Virus record (IMG/VR): IMGVR_UViG_3300021180_000005
Coordinates: 1 to 64,000 of that record
Length of the DNA: 64,000 bases
DNA from: a virus
Reading direction: 5' to 3' (one strand)
Shown here piece by piece: positions 48,355 to 57,617 of the stretch. The position numbers and the translations under genes were made by a program. Below the pieces are notes generated by a model. That model had not been told where the DNA came from, made no database searches, and worked only from the letters and a program-made list of their open reading frames with translations. Within the stretch, counting starts at the first letter, position 1. Every line of letters begins with the position of its first letter.

Positions 48355-49127
48355 CTGAGTCTCTTCCTTATCTCTTCATCAATTCTTTTATGAAGGTTTG
48401 TGTACTTCATAGCTTCGTGAAGATTGTCATCAATAGACTTGAGCTTAGACTCATAAAAACTTGAGGAAAGACCTCCTAAAATATCCATGAATTCCTGTTG
48501 TGTTTCAAATGACAATATACTGTCTGTATTAAAATACTCATTGACATTGGGACAACCCCAGTAAATCGGTACAGTGCGAGATACCAAGCAATCTATCAAC
48601 TTTTCTGTGATCCAATTCTTACGTTTTCCGTTTTCCATGACTATAGCGTACTGGAACGGGTATAAAAATTCCTTCTTGTCTTCCACATATGGAGGAGACA
48701 TGTGCTTAATGATGGGTATTTGCCCCGCTTGTGCTGGTAGAGTGTTATATATGTCGTGCCTAAAGTAATGACCCTTGCACATAGTCTTGGAGCTGGTTAA
48801 ATAAGACACAGAGAACTGCTTTTTGGACACATCACAGTCATCTGTCGGGTCTTCAGCCCAGCGGCATGTGCCAAAGATAAACTTATGTGAATTATTAGGG
48901 CATCCTTCTAAGGTTCTTACATTCCACGCTAATATAAGATCATAAAATGTATGACTGTCAAGTAACGTTTGTTCTGTTGGTACGATGTCGGGAGGTTCCA
49001 ACTGAAAGAACACCTTATACTCTGTGGTGTCGGAAAAGTCAAATGTATCTGTGGCTATAGACACAGGTCTAATTTGATCTGCAAAATGATTGTGTAGCGT
49101 CCCACCTATGGTTTTTGTTTTGAACAT
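48351..49127 (-). CDS. GT10 alpha-1,3/4-fucosyltransferase
   Basis: FQYAIVMENGKRKNWITEKL then DCLVSRTVPIYWGCPNVNEY is the GT10 signature (Y-x-F-x-x-x-x-E-N-S/G ... TEKL-x-D-x-L-x-x-x-T-V-P-I-Y-W-G-x-P-N). It would transfer fucose from GDP-fucose to a GlcNAc- or Glc-type acceptor. The ATG at 49127 (preceded by GACTCA) leaves a 22-base overlap with the upstream gene; a start at 49169 or 49214 is possible. Stop overlaps the DegT start (ATGA). No membrane anchor. Confidence 0.85.
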   Translation of the reverse strand: MFKTKTIGGTLHNHFADQIRPVSIATDTFDFSDTTEYKVFFQLEPPDIVPTEQTLLDSHTFYDLILAWNVRTLEGCPNNSHKFIFGTCRWAEDPTDDCDVSKKQFSVSYLTSSKTMCKGHYFRHDIYNTLPAQAGQIPIIKHMSPPYVEDKKEFLYPFQYAIVMENGKRKNWITEKLIDCLVSRTVPIYWGCPNVNEYFNTDSILSFETQQEFMDILGGLSSSFYESKLKSIDDNLHEAMKYTNLHKRIDEEIRKRLR

Positions 49128-50047
49128 TGAGTCGTATACCAATCTATGGTACTCTGAAGTCCTTTCCATAAGGGTGTTCTGGCTCTGAATCCGAAAGTTG
49201 TGGCGCGGGTGCAATCGAACAATCTGCGAGATTGCCCTTCTGGTTTACTGCTGTCCCATTTTGTCAACCCTTGGTGCCCTAGTAGAGAGGTTATCAAACT
49301 AACAACGCTCTCTATAGATACTTCATCACCTGTAGCAATGTTGACTGGTTCTTCATCGTCATATAATTCTGTAGCAAGTACTATAGCCTCTGCGCAGTCC
49401 TCAACATACAGGAACTCACGGCTAGCTTTACCTGTTCCCCAAGCTGTGAAGTCAGTACCGTTTTGCATGGCTTCCATACATTTGCGTATGAGTGATGGAA
49501 TCACATGGGAACGTGCTGGGTCAAAACTATCTCGTGGCCCGTACATGTTCACAGGTACAAGTCCGATAGCATTCATGCCGTACTGCTTGCGATACGCTTT
49601 GCATTGCTCCAAAAGGACACGCTTGGCGATGCCATAGGGGGCATTGGTCTCTTCTGGGTAACCATTCCATAGGTACTCTTCTTTAGCTGGTAAACTAACG
49701 TTCAACGGGTAGGCACACACACTGCTAATTGCTACGAACTTCTCTACGTTATGTTCTCTGGCACCTTCTAGAACTTCTGTATTCATTGTCAGGTTATCAT
49801 ATAGGAACTTTGCAGGGTTTGCAGAGCAGGACTGTATACCGCCGCACATAGCGGCTGCGTGAATTACAACATCTGGGGTATACGCACTATACAGCTCACA
49901 CACTTCTTCACGTCGTCTCAGGTCATAGTCTATGTGTCTAGCAGATACTACATCTTTGCATCCGTGCTCGTGTAGTTTGTCTACAACGTGGCTGCCGAGG
50001 AAACCTTCTCCTCCAGTTACCAGTACACGTTTGGTTGTGAGATTCAT
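49106..50047 (-). CDS. fcl: GDP-L-fucose synthase (epimerase/reductase)
   Basis: A 313-residue extended short-chain dehydrogenase: [18 protein letters not shown] binds [15 protein letters not shown] holds catalytic Ser and Cys, [12 protein letters not shown] the YxxxK pair, and [20 protein letters not shown] is the family signature. It epimerises and reduces GDP-4-keto-6-deoxymannose to GDP-L-fucose; a ColC-like role (colitose) is also possible. Overlaps gmd by four bases (ATGA). Confidence 0.9.
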   Translation of the reverse strand: MNLTTKRVLVTGGEGFLGSHVVDKLHEHGCKDVVSARHIDYDLRRREEVCELYSAYTPDVVIHAAAMCGGIQSCSANPAKFLYDNLTMNTEVLEGAREHNVEKFVAISSVCAYPLNVSLPAKEEYLWNGYPEETNAPYGIAKRVLLEQCKAYRKQYGMNAIGLVPVNMYGPRDSFDPARSHVIPSLIRKCMEAMQNGTDFTAWGTGKASREFLYVEDCAEAIVLATELYDDEEPVNIATGDEVSIESVVSLITSLLGHQGLTKWDSSKPEGQSRRLFDCTRATTFGFRARTPLWKGLQSTIDWYTTQCSKQKP

Positions 50048-51003
50048 TGTCTGAGTTCCTTTAGATCAGCCTCTACCATCATTATGAGAAGTTCATTCCA
50101 TTTTACCTTAGGTTCCCATCCAAGTTCTCTTTTAGCCTTAGAGGCATCGCCTTGTAAAATATCAACTTCTGTTGGCCTAAAATACTTTTGGTCGATTCCC
50201 ACATAGTCATGCCAATTCATGTCTAAATGACTAAAAACTACTTCAAGCATCTCTTTAATTGAGTGGGTCTCTCCAGTGGCTAAAACATAATCAGATGGAG
50301 TGCCCTTCTGAAGCATACGCCACATACCTTCTACATACTCAGCCGCATAGCCTATATCTCTCTTTGCCTCTAAATTTCCAAGAAGCAATTTGTCTTGAAG
50401 TCCTAACTTTATACGAGCGGCTGCAAGAGTTAATTTGTGCGTTACAAAGGTTTCTCCCCGGCGAGGACTTTCATGGTTGAATAGTATACCGTTGCTGGCA
50501 TGCAATCCTTGCTCTCTTGCATTCACTGTATACCAAAATGCGAACTGCTTGGCAATGCCGTACGGGCTACGAGGGTAAAAAGGTGTGGTCTCTCGTTGTG
50601 GCGTCTCCAGAACCTTGCCGAATAATTCTGAAGAACTAGCTTGGTAGTACCTTGTCTCTGGGCAATGTGTTTTTACAGCCTCCAGAAGTCTAAGTGTTCC
50701 CATAGCGTCTACATCAGCTGTGTATTCAGGGCAGTCAAAACTCACACGTACGTGGGACTGAGCGCCCAAGTTGTAGGTCTCATCGGGTTTTATTTTAGAC
50801 AGCATAGACCCAAGCGCACTGCCATCGCTGAGGTCTCCGAAGTGCAGATGCAATTGGTCAAAAATATGATCTATACGTGCCGTGTTCAAGGAAGATGAAC
50901 GCCTCACAATGCCATGCACTTCGTATCCCTTGCTTAGCAATAGCTCCGACAAGTAGGACCCATCTTGCCCTGTCACCCCGGTAATTAGCGCCTTTTTAGG
51001 CAT
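50044..51003 (-). CDS. gmd: GDP-mannose 4,6-dehydratase
   Basis: A 319-residue SDR enzyme: [78 protein letters not shown] and [17 protein letters not shown] are all Gmd hallmarks, with Thr/Glu/Tyr/Lys catalytic residues present. Converts GDP-D-mannose to GDP-4-keto-6-deoxymannose, the first step of the island. Ribosome region AGACTCAGGAGG; start overlaps the small zinc gene. Confidence 0.95.
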   Translation of the reverse strand: MPKKALITGVTGQDGSYLSELLLSKGYEVHGIVRRSSSLNTARIDHIFDQLHLHFGDLSDGSALGSMLSKIKPDETYNLGAQSHVRVSFDCPEYTADVDAMGTLRLLEAVKTHCPETRYYQASSSELFGKVLETPQRETTPFYPRSPYGIAKQFAFWYTVNAREQGLHASNGILFNHESPRRGETFVTHKLTLAAARIKLGLQDKLLLGNLEAKRDIGYAAEYVEGMWRMLQKGTPSDYVLATGETHSIKEMLEVVFSHLDMNWHDYVGIDQKYFRPTEVDILQGDASKAKRELGWEPKVKWNELLIMMVEADLKELRQ

Positions 51004-51164
51004 CCTTCTTCCTCCTGAGTCTTACATAGTTTATGCATAAGGAAGTACTCTTTATCTCTAATCTCTATATGTGCATCTACTGTTTCTACTCTGTTGGAAC
51101 ACAACACACACCGTCTGCTGTACAGTTTGAAGTACATCTCTAATGCTAATTTTTTCCATTTCAT
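50985..51164 (-). CDS. small Cys/His protein
   Basis: ATG at 51164 overlaps the GT11 stop (ATGA); 59 residues. [20 protein letters not shown] with CVLC and HIE, then [12 protein letters not shown]: a possible zinc site. Embedded between GT11 and gmd. Function unknown. Confidence 0.55.
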   Translation of the reverse strand: MKWKKLALEMYFKLYSRRCVLCSNRVETVDAHIEIRDKEYFLMHKLCKTQEEEGCLKRR

Positions 51165-51898
51165 ATTCTGAGCCATCGTTCTGGTACTATATCTATTGAA
51201 TCTTCATTGCCTGTTCTAAACCACTGCTTAGGAGCTATCACGGTTCCTGTTTTGTCTGCCCCCAACCACGCGCCCCACCATGAGAACGAAGAATTGGCAA
51301 TGATGGCATTCTTGCACTTACTCATTAACCATATGTCTTCATGCGGTGCACAATTTACTCTAGTCATTGGGTATGGCAGTTCTAAATTATAATTCGCATC
51401 ATCTGAGAACACAAAGAAGTGTGGATTAGAAAAATGTTTGGCGGCTTCTTGATAATAACTCATAGGCAGCGTACCATGTCTCTGTGCAGCCCATGTAAGG
51501 TAGTCCCCTCGTCTAACATGAAGCATTACGCTATTTGGTGTATCTCTGATAATAGAAGCTACCACCTGAGCAGATGAACTAGGCGTATCCCTAAGAGTAA
51601 GTTCTGATTTTAGTTCATTTTCTACTATATTGAAATACCTCTCACACTGGTAATAACCTGCCAATATAGCCGGGTCTTCAATTTCTGGATTGGGGTCAAA
51701 ACGCAGTGATCTCTCTGCAACCCATCTCCAGCCGGGATGAGGCAGTATAGGCAGCGCTATGTTGAAACGGTTGAGTTGACACCCATATTGATTGCAAGAG
51801 TCCAGCAGGCTTACCGAATGTGTTTTAGATAAAGAACGAGCAAAGGCATATTGAAATAGAGTGTTGCCTATACCTCCGCATAGATTAACGGATATCAT
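51161..51898 (-). CDS. GT11 alpha-1,2-fucosyltransferase
   Basis: ATG at 51898 (MISVNLCGGIGNTLFQYAFA, preceded by TTAGGACTCAGA) gives 245 residues; the longer frame runs through the upstream gene. HVRRGDYLTW is the GDP-fucose-binding HxRRxDY motif of GT11, followed by FFVFSDD, SKCKNAIIANSSFSWWGAWL. It would add fucose in alpha-1,2 linkage to galactose. Confidence 0.9.
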   Translation of the reverse strand: MISVNLCGGIGNTLFQYAFARSLSKTHSVSLLDSCNQYGCQLNRFNIALPILPHPGWRWVAERSLRFDPNPEIEDPAILAGYYQCERYFNIVENELKSELTLRDTPSSSAQVVASIIRDTPNSVMLHVRRGDYLTWAAQRHGTLPMSYYQEAAKHFSNPHFFVFSDDANYNLELPYPMTRVNCAPHEDIWLMSKCKNAIIANSSFSWWGAWLGADKTGTVIAPKQWFRTGNEDSIDIVPERWLRI

Positions 51899-51906
51899 TC
51901 TGAGTC

Positions 51907-52677
51907 CTAACTGTTGATCGGACTGGGCCATGTACAATGGCTCCACGTGCGATCCGCATGATCCCTGTAGTACTGTTCCTCTTCTGAGAAAGGCTTTTCT
52001 AAATACCACGGCGTATGCTCCATTACGTACGGCATGTCCATACGAATATTTTGCCATCCTGCCCCAATCCATGGTGAATATGAATTGTAAATAGCAAAAG
52101 TGGTATCTATAGGTGCTAAAAACTCTCCAGAGGAGTGTTTTTTCTTCCAAAATACACCTTCACCTTCCCAACCTTTACCGTCTCCATTGGTGATAAAGTC
52201 TCTGCTTAAATCAGGTATATTGTCTAGTCTAAGGCCGGGACCTACCTTACCACACCCCGGATTATCCTTAAGCAACCCTAGAAGCTTATCCACAAGGTCT
52301 GTTGGGCAACACTCTGACGGTATAAGATCAGAATCCGTCACCACGTATGGTGTTGCTTGCGTTAGGTGCCTCCCAGTGCTCCAAAAACCCCATGGACCTA
52401 GGTTAGCCTGTATTTCCACCGTTACGCCCTCTGGGAGGTCTCTATACCACTCCAGAAGAGGTCCGTAGGTGCTAGCGTTGTCCAAAATGACCACTTTTAC
52501 GGTGCCTGCCTTCAAAAGCCATTCTATTAATACTTTGGTACTGCTCAACCTGTCTCGATTGTTCACGAAGATTGGGATGTCTGAAGCCTGTACTGGGGTA
52601 ATTGGCGGTATGTCCACGTTACTTGTGGGACGTACTTGAACCGTGCTCCTGCTGAGGCGGCGTTTAGGAAAGTCCAC
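51907..52677 (-). CDS. GT2-like glycosyltransferase
   Basis: GTG start behind GGAG; 256 residues overlapping the upstream gene by 115 bases. IPIFVNNRDRLSSTKVLIEW, VVILDNASTYGPLLEWYRDL and YVVTDSDLIPSECC (DSD metal motif) give a GT-A fold. A later GTG at the NVDIPP segment is an alternative start. Substrate unknown. Confidence 0.7.
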   Translation of the reverse strand: MDFPKRRLSRSTVQVRPTSNVDIPPITPVQASDIPIFVNNRDRLSSTKVLIEWLLKAGTVKVVILDNASTYGPLLEWYRDLPEGVTVEIQANLGPWGFWSTGRHLTQATPYVVTDSDLIPSECCPTDLVDKLLGLLKDNPGCGKVGPGLRLDNIPDLSRDFITNGDGKGWEGEGVFWKKKHSSGEFLAPIDTTFAIYNSYSPWIGAGWQNIRMDMPYVMEHTPWYLEKPFSEEEQYYRDHADRTWSHCTWPSPINS

Positions 52678-53969
52678 TGATCTTCTCCGGGGTAGTGTTT
52701 AAGGTCAAATCCGCCGATTTTCTCGAACATGCTTCTGCGGAATAAGCATGTAACAGGAATGTAGTTAGCAGTTTTAACTTCATCATAGTTAAATTCCCTA
52801 GTGCGCCAAGTTTTTACAAAGCCTTCTTCTTGGCAATCACTGTATATAACATCTGCGCCTTCACTGGCTGCTGCTAAAACTGCAATATGTTCAGGCATGA
52901 GGAGGTCATCATCATCACAAAAAGCCAACCATTCATATGACTGATCTATGCCTTGTACAATGGTATTGCGCATTGTGGCGGCACCAACTTTATAGCAGTC
53001 TTCTTCCACAGCGTGCAAAATTTCCCCATCCCATGTCTGAGCTTTAACGGATGCCTTGCATTCCTCAAGAAGTTTACTTCTACTTGCCACTGTGGGAGTA
53101 ATCACAGCTATTTTTCTTATTTTATGTTCTCTGCCCTCTGGGTTAAACATTTCGTGTTCCCAATCATAAAATTCACGTATGTCTTTATTATGAAACCCAC
53201 TTACTGGAGCAACTACACCTTGCATCCAAGCAGTGTGCTTATCATATACCCACGATTTATCAAACTTTGACGGAGAGCCTTCTACGTAGTTTGTACGCGA
53301 TAGATGTATGCTAATGGTACTGTTGTTGTGCTCTGGACCTCTGCCATATACATTCTCCTCATACCGAGTATCGTGGTGTATTTTTAAGTCTTCATGAGTA
53401 TACACCAAGCCACCTGTCCAGCGGTCTTCGGCCCATGTTAGGACGTTTAATACTTTTGTCACCGGAGCATTGTTCGGCCTATGTGGTGCCCTTGATCTTA
53501 AAGGTCTTCTATTTGGAGACACTACTACGATTGTGTCCTCTATGGGGATATGCGCAGTTGCCAATGGTCCATATGCTTTTTTACTTAACCAATAACCAGA
53601 GCCTCCAGTGGCATATGCAAAGCCGCCCTGCGGCCTGCACGCAAAGTTGCCAACATAATCGTATTTCTCAAACCCACTATTTAACAACCTGCTGGGACAT
53701 ACATATGTATCAGGGAAACACTTAAAAATAAAATCATACTCATGTTCCAAAGCCCACTTATACATAGCACGCGTTTTATAAGTAACATTCTGGTAGTCAT
53801 CTGGGACATCTAAAAATACTTCATCAGGTTGAGAACAGATGCTCCCTTGTCCCATAAATATTCTGTAATCTGCCCCAGATACCAGAGGTAACCACGTGTC
53901 CCGCATTGCTTGATTGTTTCCGTTTGTGCGGAACAATTCGCAAGACAATACCGCTATGAGTACTTTCAT
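52563..53969 (-). CDS. fused GT31-like / GT2 glycosyltransferase
   Basis: A 468-residue two-domain enzyme. Residues 1-260: VLIAVLSCELFRTNGNNQAM then RDTWLPLVSGADYRIFMGQG, FIFKCFPDTYVCP, SGYWLSKKAYG (GT31-like). Residues 280-468: IAVITPTVASRSKLLEECKA, FCDDDDLLMPEHIAVLAAAS, SMFEKIGGFD and PGEDQWTF (GT2, DxD motif). Two transfers by one polypeptide, or a hub of the glycan assembly line. ATG overlaps the membrane protein stop. Confidence 0.8.
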   Translation of the reverse strand: MKVLIAVLSCELFRTNGNNQAMRDTWLPLVSGADYRIFMGQGSICSQPDEVFLDVPDDYQNVTYKTRAMYKWALEHEYDFIFKCFPDTYVCPSRLLNSGFEKYDYVGNFACRPQGGFAYATGGSGYWLSKKAYGPLATAHIPIEDTIVVVSPNRRPLRSRAPHRPNNAPVTKVLNVLTWAEDRWTGGLVYTHEDLKIHHDTRYEENVYGRGPEHNNSTISIHLSRTNYVEGSPSKFDKSWVYDKHTAWMQGVVAPVSGFHNKDIREFYDWEHEMFNPEGREHKIRKIAVITPTVASRSKLLEECKASVKAQTWDGEILHAVEEDCYKVGAATMRNTIVQGIDQSYEWLAFCDDDDLLMPEHIAVLAAASEGADVIYSDCQEEGFVKTWRTREFNYDEVKTANYIPVTCLFRRSMFEKIGGFDLKHYPGEDQWTFLNAASAGARFKYVPQVTWTYRQLPQYRLQTSQSS

Positions 53970-54256
53970 TACTTCTCCGAGTCGTCTTTGTGATCATCCT
54001 TTTTAAATGCCCCTACAATCTTACCTATACCGTATGGTGCTGTAGAGAATGTAGCAAGAGAGCCTATTACCAAGGGTAAGTTTCCCATCCACACCGATAG
54101 TTTATCAACAGGTTGTGACATCATGTGCCTAAATATAAACCATATCAACGCCATAGATGATAACGACAACCATGTACTGGTTATGCGAGAGGAACTGGGA
54201 GAGCCATTCTCGCTAAACGCTTTACCAAGGAAAGACCAAACGCGTTCCATGTTCAT
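53969..54256 (-). CDS. putative holin-like membrane protein
   Basis: A 95-residue protein with two membrane helices (TWLSLSSMALIWFIFRHMM; LPLVIGSLATFSTAPYGIGK) and a charged C-terminus (KKDDHKDDSEK). SSRITSTWLSLSSMALIW and APYGIGKIVGAF resemble a family of phage holins. If so, the lysis partner is far away in this genome. Confidence 0.6.
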   Translation of the reverse strand: MNMERVWSFLGKAFSENGSPSSSRITSTWLSLSSMALIWFIFRHMMSQPVDKLSVWMGNLPLVIGSLATFSTAPYGIGKIVGAFKKDDHKDDSEK

Positions 54257-54265
54257 ACTGTGCCT

Positions 54266-55399
54266 TTACTCGTAAAGTGGAGTATTAAACCCGTCTCCGT
54301 CTGCTGAGATAGGAGTAAATGGTGTAATTGTTCCAAGACTTGCAGGAAGAACTCCAGCTACTGATGGGTTAGCCGCCGTGCCACAACGTGTTGCGTTTTT
54401 AATATAAAGAGGCATGGCTCTAGTTCCTGCAGCGCTTTGAAGTACTATACCTGTAAATGTATCTGCCCCTCCAGCTGTAGTGCTGGTTTGTGCATGCCAA
54501 TATGTTCCGGGAGGTAGGGTTACAGAAGGGCTTATGGTATTTGTCTGGACTGTAGGAGAGGTAAGACAGGTGAACGTCCCTGTGTCTAACAACTTGTTGC
54601 CTGCAAAACTATAAATACCAAATGCTGCCACTGGACCAATGGTGTTATTTGTACAACTAATACTGGCTTTAGATACAGTTATAGCCACGTCCAGTTGAAA
54701 CAAATAAACAATTACTTTATTGGCTGTATTTACTCCGTTCACAGCAGTTGCTGATGGTGCTTGCCAACCTCCACTAGTAAAAACTGTACCTAAGTCCCGT
54801 ATGCCGGGACCGTACATAAATGATGCACTACCAGAGAAAGAAGCAGAGCTAGCTGCTATGGTGGTTCCTCCGAAGGCGTCGGACGTGAGGGTAACGTTGG
54901 CTCCTGCGATAAGGTTGTGTACACTTTGAAGAGCGTTTGGTGTACCATTAGTTTGAAATACTGCACCTGTTATATTGACTGTTCCGTTTCCTGCATCGGA
55001 TACAGATACACTGTTCTGTCCCTGCAAGTTCAGTAATAGTTGATTTACGTTCGGCGTGCCATTTACTTGCAATGCGAGTGCCGTGCCTATACCACTGCCT
55101 GTACCTACTCCCCCGACGCTCTGGTCAGTATATACCTGCGATATTTTGCCACCGAAGGCTACTACCAGTGTATACAGTCCGGGATTAAGATATACATCCC
55201 CATGTCCAAAGCCATCCGTCAACACAGGAAAGGTCAAAGGTACTAACCCTGCCGGATCAGAAAACGCAACTGCCACTGGTGTGGGAGGATAAGTAGTAAT
55301 GTTAGCTGGTTGGTTACACCAGAATAACTGCGCACCCGGAATTGCTGGCCCTAAAACTGTTTTTACAAACTCGTCTACTCTGTATAAATTTGCTGACAT
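54266..55399 (-). CDS. tail fibre or spike protein
   Basis: A 377-residue protein: N-terminus YRVDEFVKTVLGPAIPGAQL then FWCNQPANITTYPPTP and VYLNPGLYTLVVAFGGKISQ (a prealbumin-like virion module), a middle of Gly/Asn/Thr-rich repeats (VNGTPNVNQLLLNLQGQNSV), and a receptor-type beta domain at the end. Probably a fibre or baseplate spike. Confidence 0.65.
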   Translation of the reverse strand: MSANLYRVDEFVKTVLGPAIPGAQLFWCNQPANITTYPPTPVAVAFSDPAGLVPLTFPVLTDGFGHGDVYLNPGLYTLVVAFGGKISQVYTDQSVGGVGTGSGIGTALALQVNGTPNVNQLLLNLQGQNSVSVSDAGNGTVNITGAVFQTNGTPNALQSVHNLIAGANVTLTSDAFGGTTIAASSASFSGSASFMYGPGIRDLGTVFTSGGWQAPSATAVNGVNTANKVIVYLFQLDVAITVSKASISCTNNTIGPVAAFGIYSFAGNKLLDTGTFTCLTSPTVQTNTISPSVTLPPGTYWHAQTSTTAGGADTFTGIVLQSAAGTRAMPLYIKNATRCGTAANPSVAGVLPASLGTITPFTPISADGDGFNTPLYE

Positions 55400-55405
55400 A
55401 TTACT

Positions 55406-55507
55406 CTAGCCCCATGTCCATCCGCAGATACATTTCAAAACTTCTGCTAAGCTTGATTTTCTCAACTCGCGCCCACACAATGGGCACTTGCGCATCCAGA
55501 AGTACAC
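55406..55507 (-). CDS. 33-residue zinc-ribbon micro-protein
   Basis: GTG start with GAGG six bases upstream: MYFWMRKCPLCGRELRKSSL then AEVLKCICGWTWG. Two CxxC pairs separated by 17 residues form a minimal zinc ribbon. An ATG start four codons later also works. Fills the gap between two structural genes. Confidence 0.55.
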   Translation of the reverse strand: MYFWMRKCPLCGRELRKSSLAEVLKCICGWTWG

Positions 55508-55520
55508 AAAGCACCTCTAT

Positions 55521-56375
55521 TTACCAACTCAAAAAACTAAACTCGTTATTAAGGTCCCCATCACTATTACCAAATGGAATGCGATGTATTGTCTCGTGCT
55601 GCATACGCCGTATATTAGCGTTTTTCAATGCGAACATTTGTGCAGCTGCTTCTGCTTTTAAATCCGCTAGACCCGGTGACCCCAACATGGTTGCGTATAG
55701 CACAGCAGTTTCAAACGCTAGGAAATCCGTACAATCAGGTACAGGTACAAACGTAGCGTTAAAATCCAGCGTTGGGCTGAAGAACTGAGGTAGAGAACAA
55801 TAGTACCGCATGCGAATATCTCTCTGCGATGTTGCTCCTATGAAATTCAGCTTAAGATTACGCCATTCCCAGTATCTTAAATGCCTGCCTTGCAAAAGGC
55901 TAGGCAATCCCCCGGAGGGTGCCTCCATATCCCTAAAAGGATCGTTTGACCCTGTAGAGCGTTCCCATAACTTTGTAGGGTACAACATATCATTTGGTAA
56001 TATAAAGTTGGGCCAAATCTGTGTACCATCAAAGTACCCTTCTGGTCCTAAAAAGGTCTGTATCGAAGGGTCAGAACTGCCCATGCCTTGCGTTGGGCTG
56101 TTGATAATAGGCAAACCTGTGACAATGACATTATCACGAATTAGAACTGGATCACCTACTCCTCTTAGCGATCTGTACAGCTTTCGTATAGATGAATTAA
56201 GCATCGGTTGAACGAAAGGCGAGATTGCTGGATTGTCGGTAAAAATTTGTCCTTCTCCCGGCGTATTCGTAGCACCTGCCTGAGAGTCGTTAATGAGCGC
56301 CCTGATCAAATTACAAATTGTTTCCAAACTAGTACTGCTGTCCGCCTGAGGCAGATTAAGTGTAGGTGATGACAT
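55521..56375 (-). CDS. virion adaptor or neck-type protein
   Basis: A 284-residue soluble protein: ETICNLIRALINDSQAGATN, then YFDGTQIWPNFILPNDMLYP, WERSTGSNDPFRDMEAPSGG, LRYWEWRNLKLNFIGATSQR. The late segment LYATMLGSPGLADLKAEAAA resembles head-tail adaptor proteins. Assigned from position and character; no exact family. Confidence 0.6.
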   Translation of the reverse strand: MSSPTLNLPQADSSTSLETICNLIRALINDSQAGATNTPGEGQIFTDNPAISPFVQPMLNSSIRKLYRSLRGVGDPVLIRDNVIVTGLPIINSPTQGMGSSDPSIQTFLGPEGYFDGTQIWPNFILPNDMLYPTKLWERSTGSNDPFRDMEAPSGGLPSLLQGRHLRYWEWRNLKLNFIGATSQRDIRMRYYCSLPQFFSPTLDFNATFVPVPDCTDFLAFETAVLYATMLGSPGLADLKAEAAAQMFALKNANIRRMQHETIHRIPFGNSDGDLNNEFSFLSW

Positions 56376-56378
56376 TTT

Positions 56379-57380
56379 CTAATCCTTTAAAACTCTTAGC
56401 CATTGCTTGGCACTACGCCTAGCGTAAATAACCAGTTTTATACTGTTAAACAACGCGCTTATAACACCTAGTGGACATAGCTGCCGAGATATGCCATTCT
56501 CTATGGCTTTCACATTTGTCTCTGGAACAATAGACAAGAAAGAAGCCCACGGTACTTGAGAAGAACAAAGCAAAGGTGTATATACGGACACCGCATCTGC
56601 TGCAGTTAAGCAAAATGTTTCGGTAAAAGATACGCACATTGCTAAGTCCATCTTGCTCATTGTCACAAGGAAAGCCCTACGCTCTAACCAAGGCAGTTCC
56701 TTAAGAGTATGCTGTGTATTAGCAAACAGAGACCTGAGATTCTTTAACACTTCTTCTCCTCCCTGCTCTACTCTGGAGTTTACGTAGAAGTGCAGCTCTT
56801 TGCTTTTGTTATTGGCATAACTTATTGCTGCCATGGCTTGCTCTAGGTGGTTTTTCAGTGGACGTATTGCTCCGAAGCATCCTATATGCAATGCTGGATG
56901 TTTAAATTCACTATCATACCTAGTCTCTGGGTAGTAATTAGGAAGGTATAAGAAACCTCTACTGCTGCCTGCTGCTTCTTTGAAAGTTTCTCTTGCTCTT
57001 TTATCGTTAAATGCTACGTACACGCCTCGCTTTATGTACTCAAAAACCCATGACACCGCTACGCCTTCGCTGGCTAAGAATGGCACATCGCTATGCAGTC
57101 TTACTATCCACTTAACGTTTGGATGCAGATTTTTCAATATGTCGAATTTCTCTGGTACAACCCACAGAGCTTCTACTATAACCACGTCTGGTCTAAACTC
57201 GGTTACTTCTTTGTCTATACCGTTGTTATCCACTACGGTCACTAACTCAGCGTCAACTCCGTTATCTCGTAGCATATCCACTACAAACTTTGCAGAATTA
57301 AAAAGGCCGCTTGAATTGTAGTGGTGCTTACCACCGCCGTGTGTATAGCCATTTTTCTTAAGTATAAATAGTACTTTCAT
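56379..57380 (-). CDS. GT4-like glycosyltransferase
   Basis: ATG at 57380 behind GGAGAC gives 333 residues; the longer frame reads the noncoding leader. MKVLFILKKNGYTHGGGKHH is a GT-B N-terminus, HIGCFGAIRPLKNHLEQAMA the nucleotide-sugar region, and SFTETFCLTAADAVSVYTPL the E-x7-E-like GT4 region. Joins the glycan island, although separated from it by structural genes. Confidence 0.8.
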   Translation of the reverse strand: MKVLFILKKNGYTHGGGKHHYNSSGLFNSAKFVVDMLRDNGVDAELVTVVDNNGIDKEVTEFRPDVVIVEALWVVPEKFDILKNLHPNVKWIVRLHSDVPFLASEGVAVSWVFEYIKRGVYVAFNDKRARETFKEAAGSSRGFLYLPNYYPETRYDSEFKHPALHIGCFGAIRPLKNHLEQAMAAISYANNKSKELHFYVNSRVEQGGEEVLKNLRSLFANTQHTLKELPWLERRAFLVTMSKMDLAMCVSFTETFCLTAADAVSVYTPLLCSSQVPWASFLSIVPETNVKAIENGISRQLCPLGVISALFNSIKLVIYARRSAKQWLRVLKD

Positions 57381-57463
57381 TGTCAAGTCTCCATTGCAGG
57401 TTTGGGGGTTTCTGTAATGGACTTGGCCAGTAGGTCCAAAGTATTTGCGATATAAATAAGCAT

Positions 57464-57530
57464 AGGGGGAGTGGAGCAATATACCTCTAACGGACTCAGA
57501 TCGTTAGTTGTTTATACTCACACTCCCCCT
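57464..57530 (-). ncRNA. long symmetric stem-loop, unknown RNA
   Basis: A 10-bp perfect outer stem (57464-57473 with 57521-57530, GGGGGAGTG core), a symmetric 13/13 internal loop, and a 6-bp inner stem CTAACG/CGTTAG with a nine-base loop. On the - strand the loop reads ATCTGAGTC, complementary to the GACTCAG found at many late ribosome sites. Lies in the untranslated leader of the GT4 gene. Confidence 0.55.
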
Positions 57531-57580
57531 AAGGTCTAGTGCTAAAATTACATGGCACCCTACTAATTACACACTGCAAT

Positions 57581-57597
57581 GCGTGACTCAGAAACGC
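57581..57597 (-). ncRNA. second CTGAGTC-loop hairpin
   Basis: A short GCGT/ACGC stem enclosing a nine-base loop that reads TTCTGAGTC on the - strand, sharing TCTGAGTC with the loop at 57493-57501. The stem alone is weak. Confidence 0.35.
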
Positions 57598-57617
57598 TAT
57601 GCGAGTTTTCATTTTCA

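Noticed and set aside
49200-49637. 145-residue + strand ORF opposite GDP-fucose synthase
   Set aside because: Antisense shadow of a clear SDR gene; no ribosome site and no recognisable motif. The same applies to the long + strand ORFs at 29665, 43026 and 52100.
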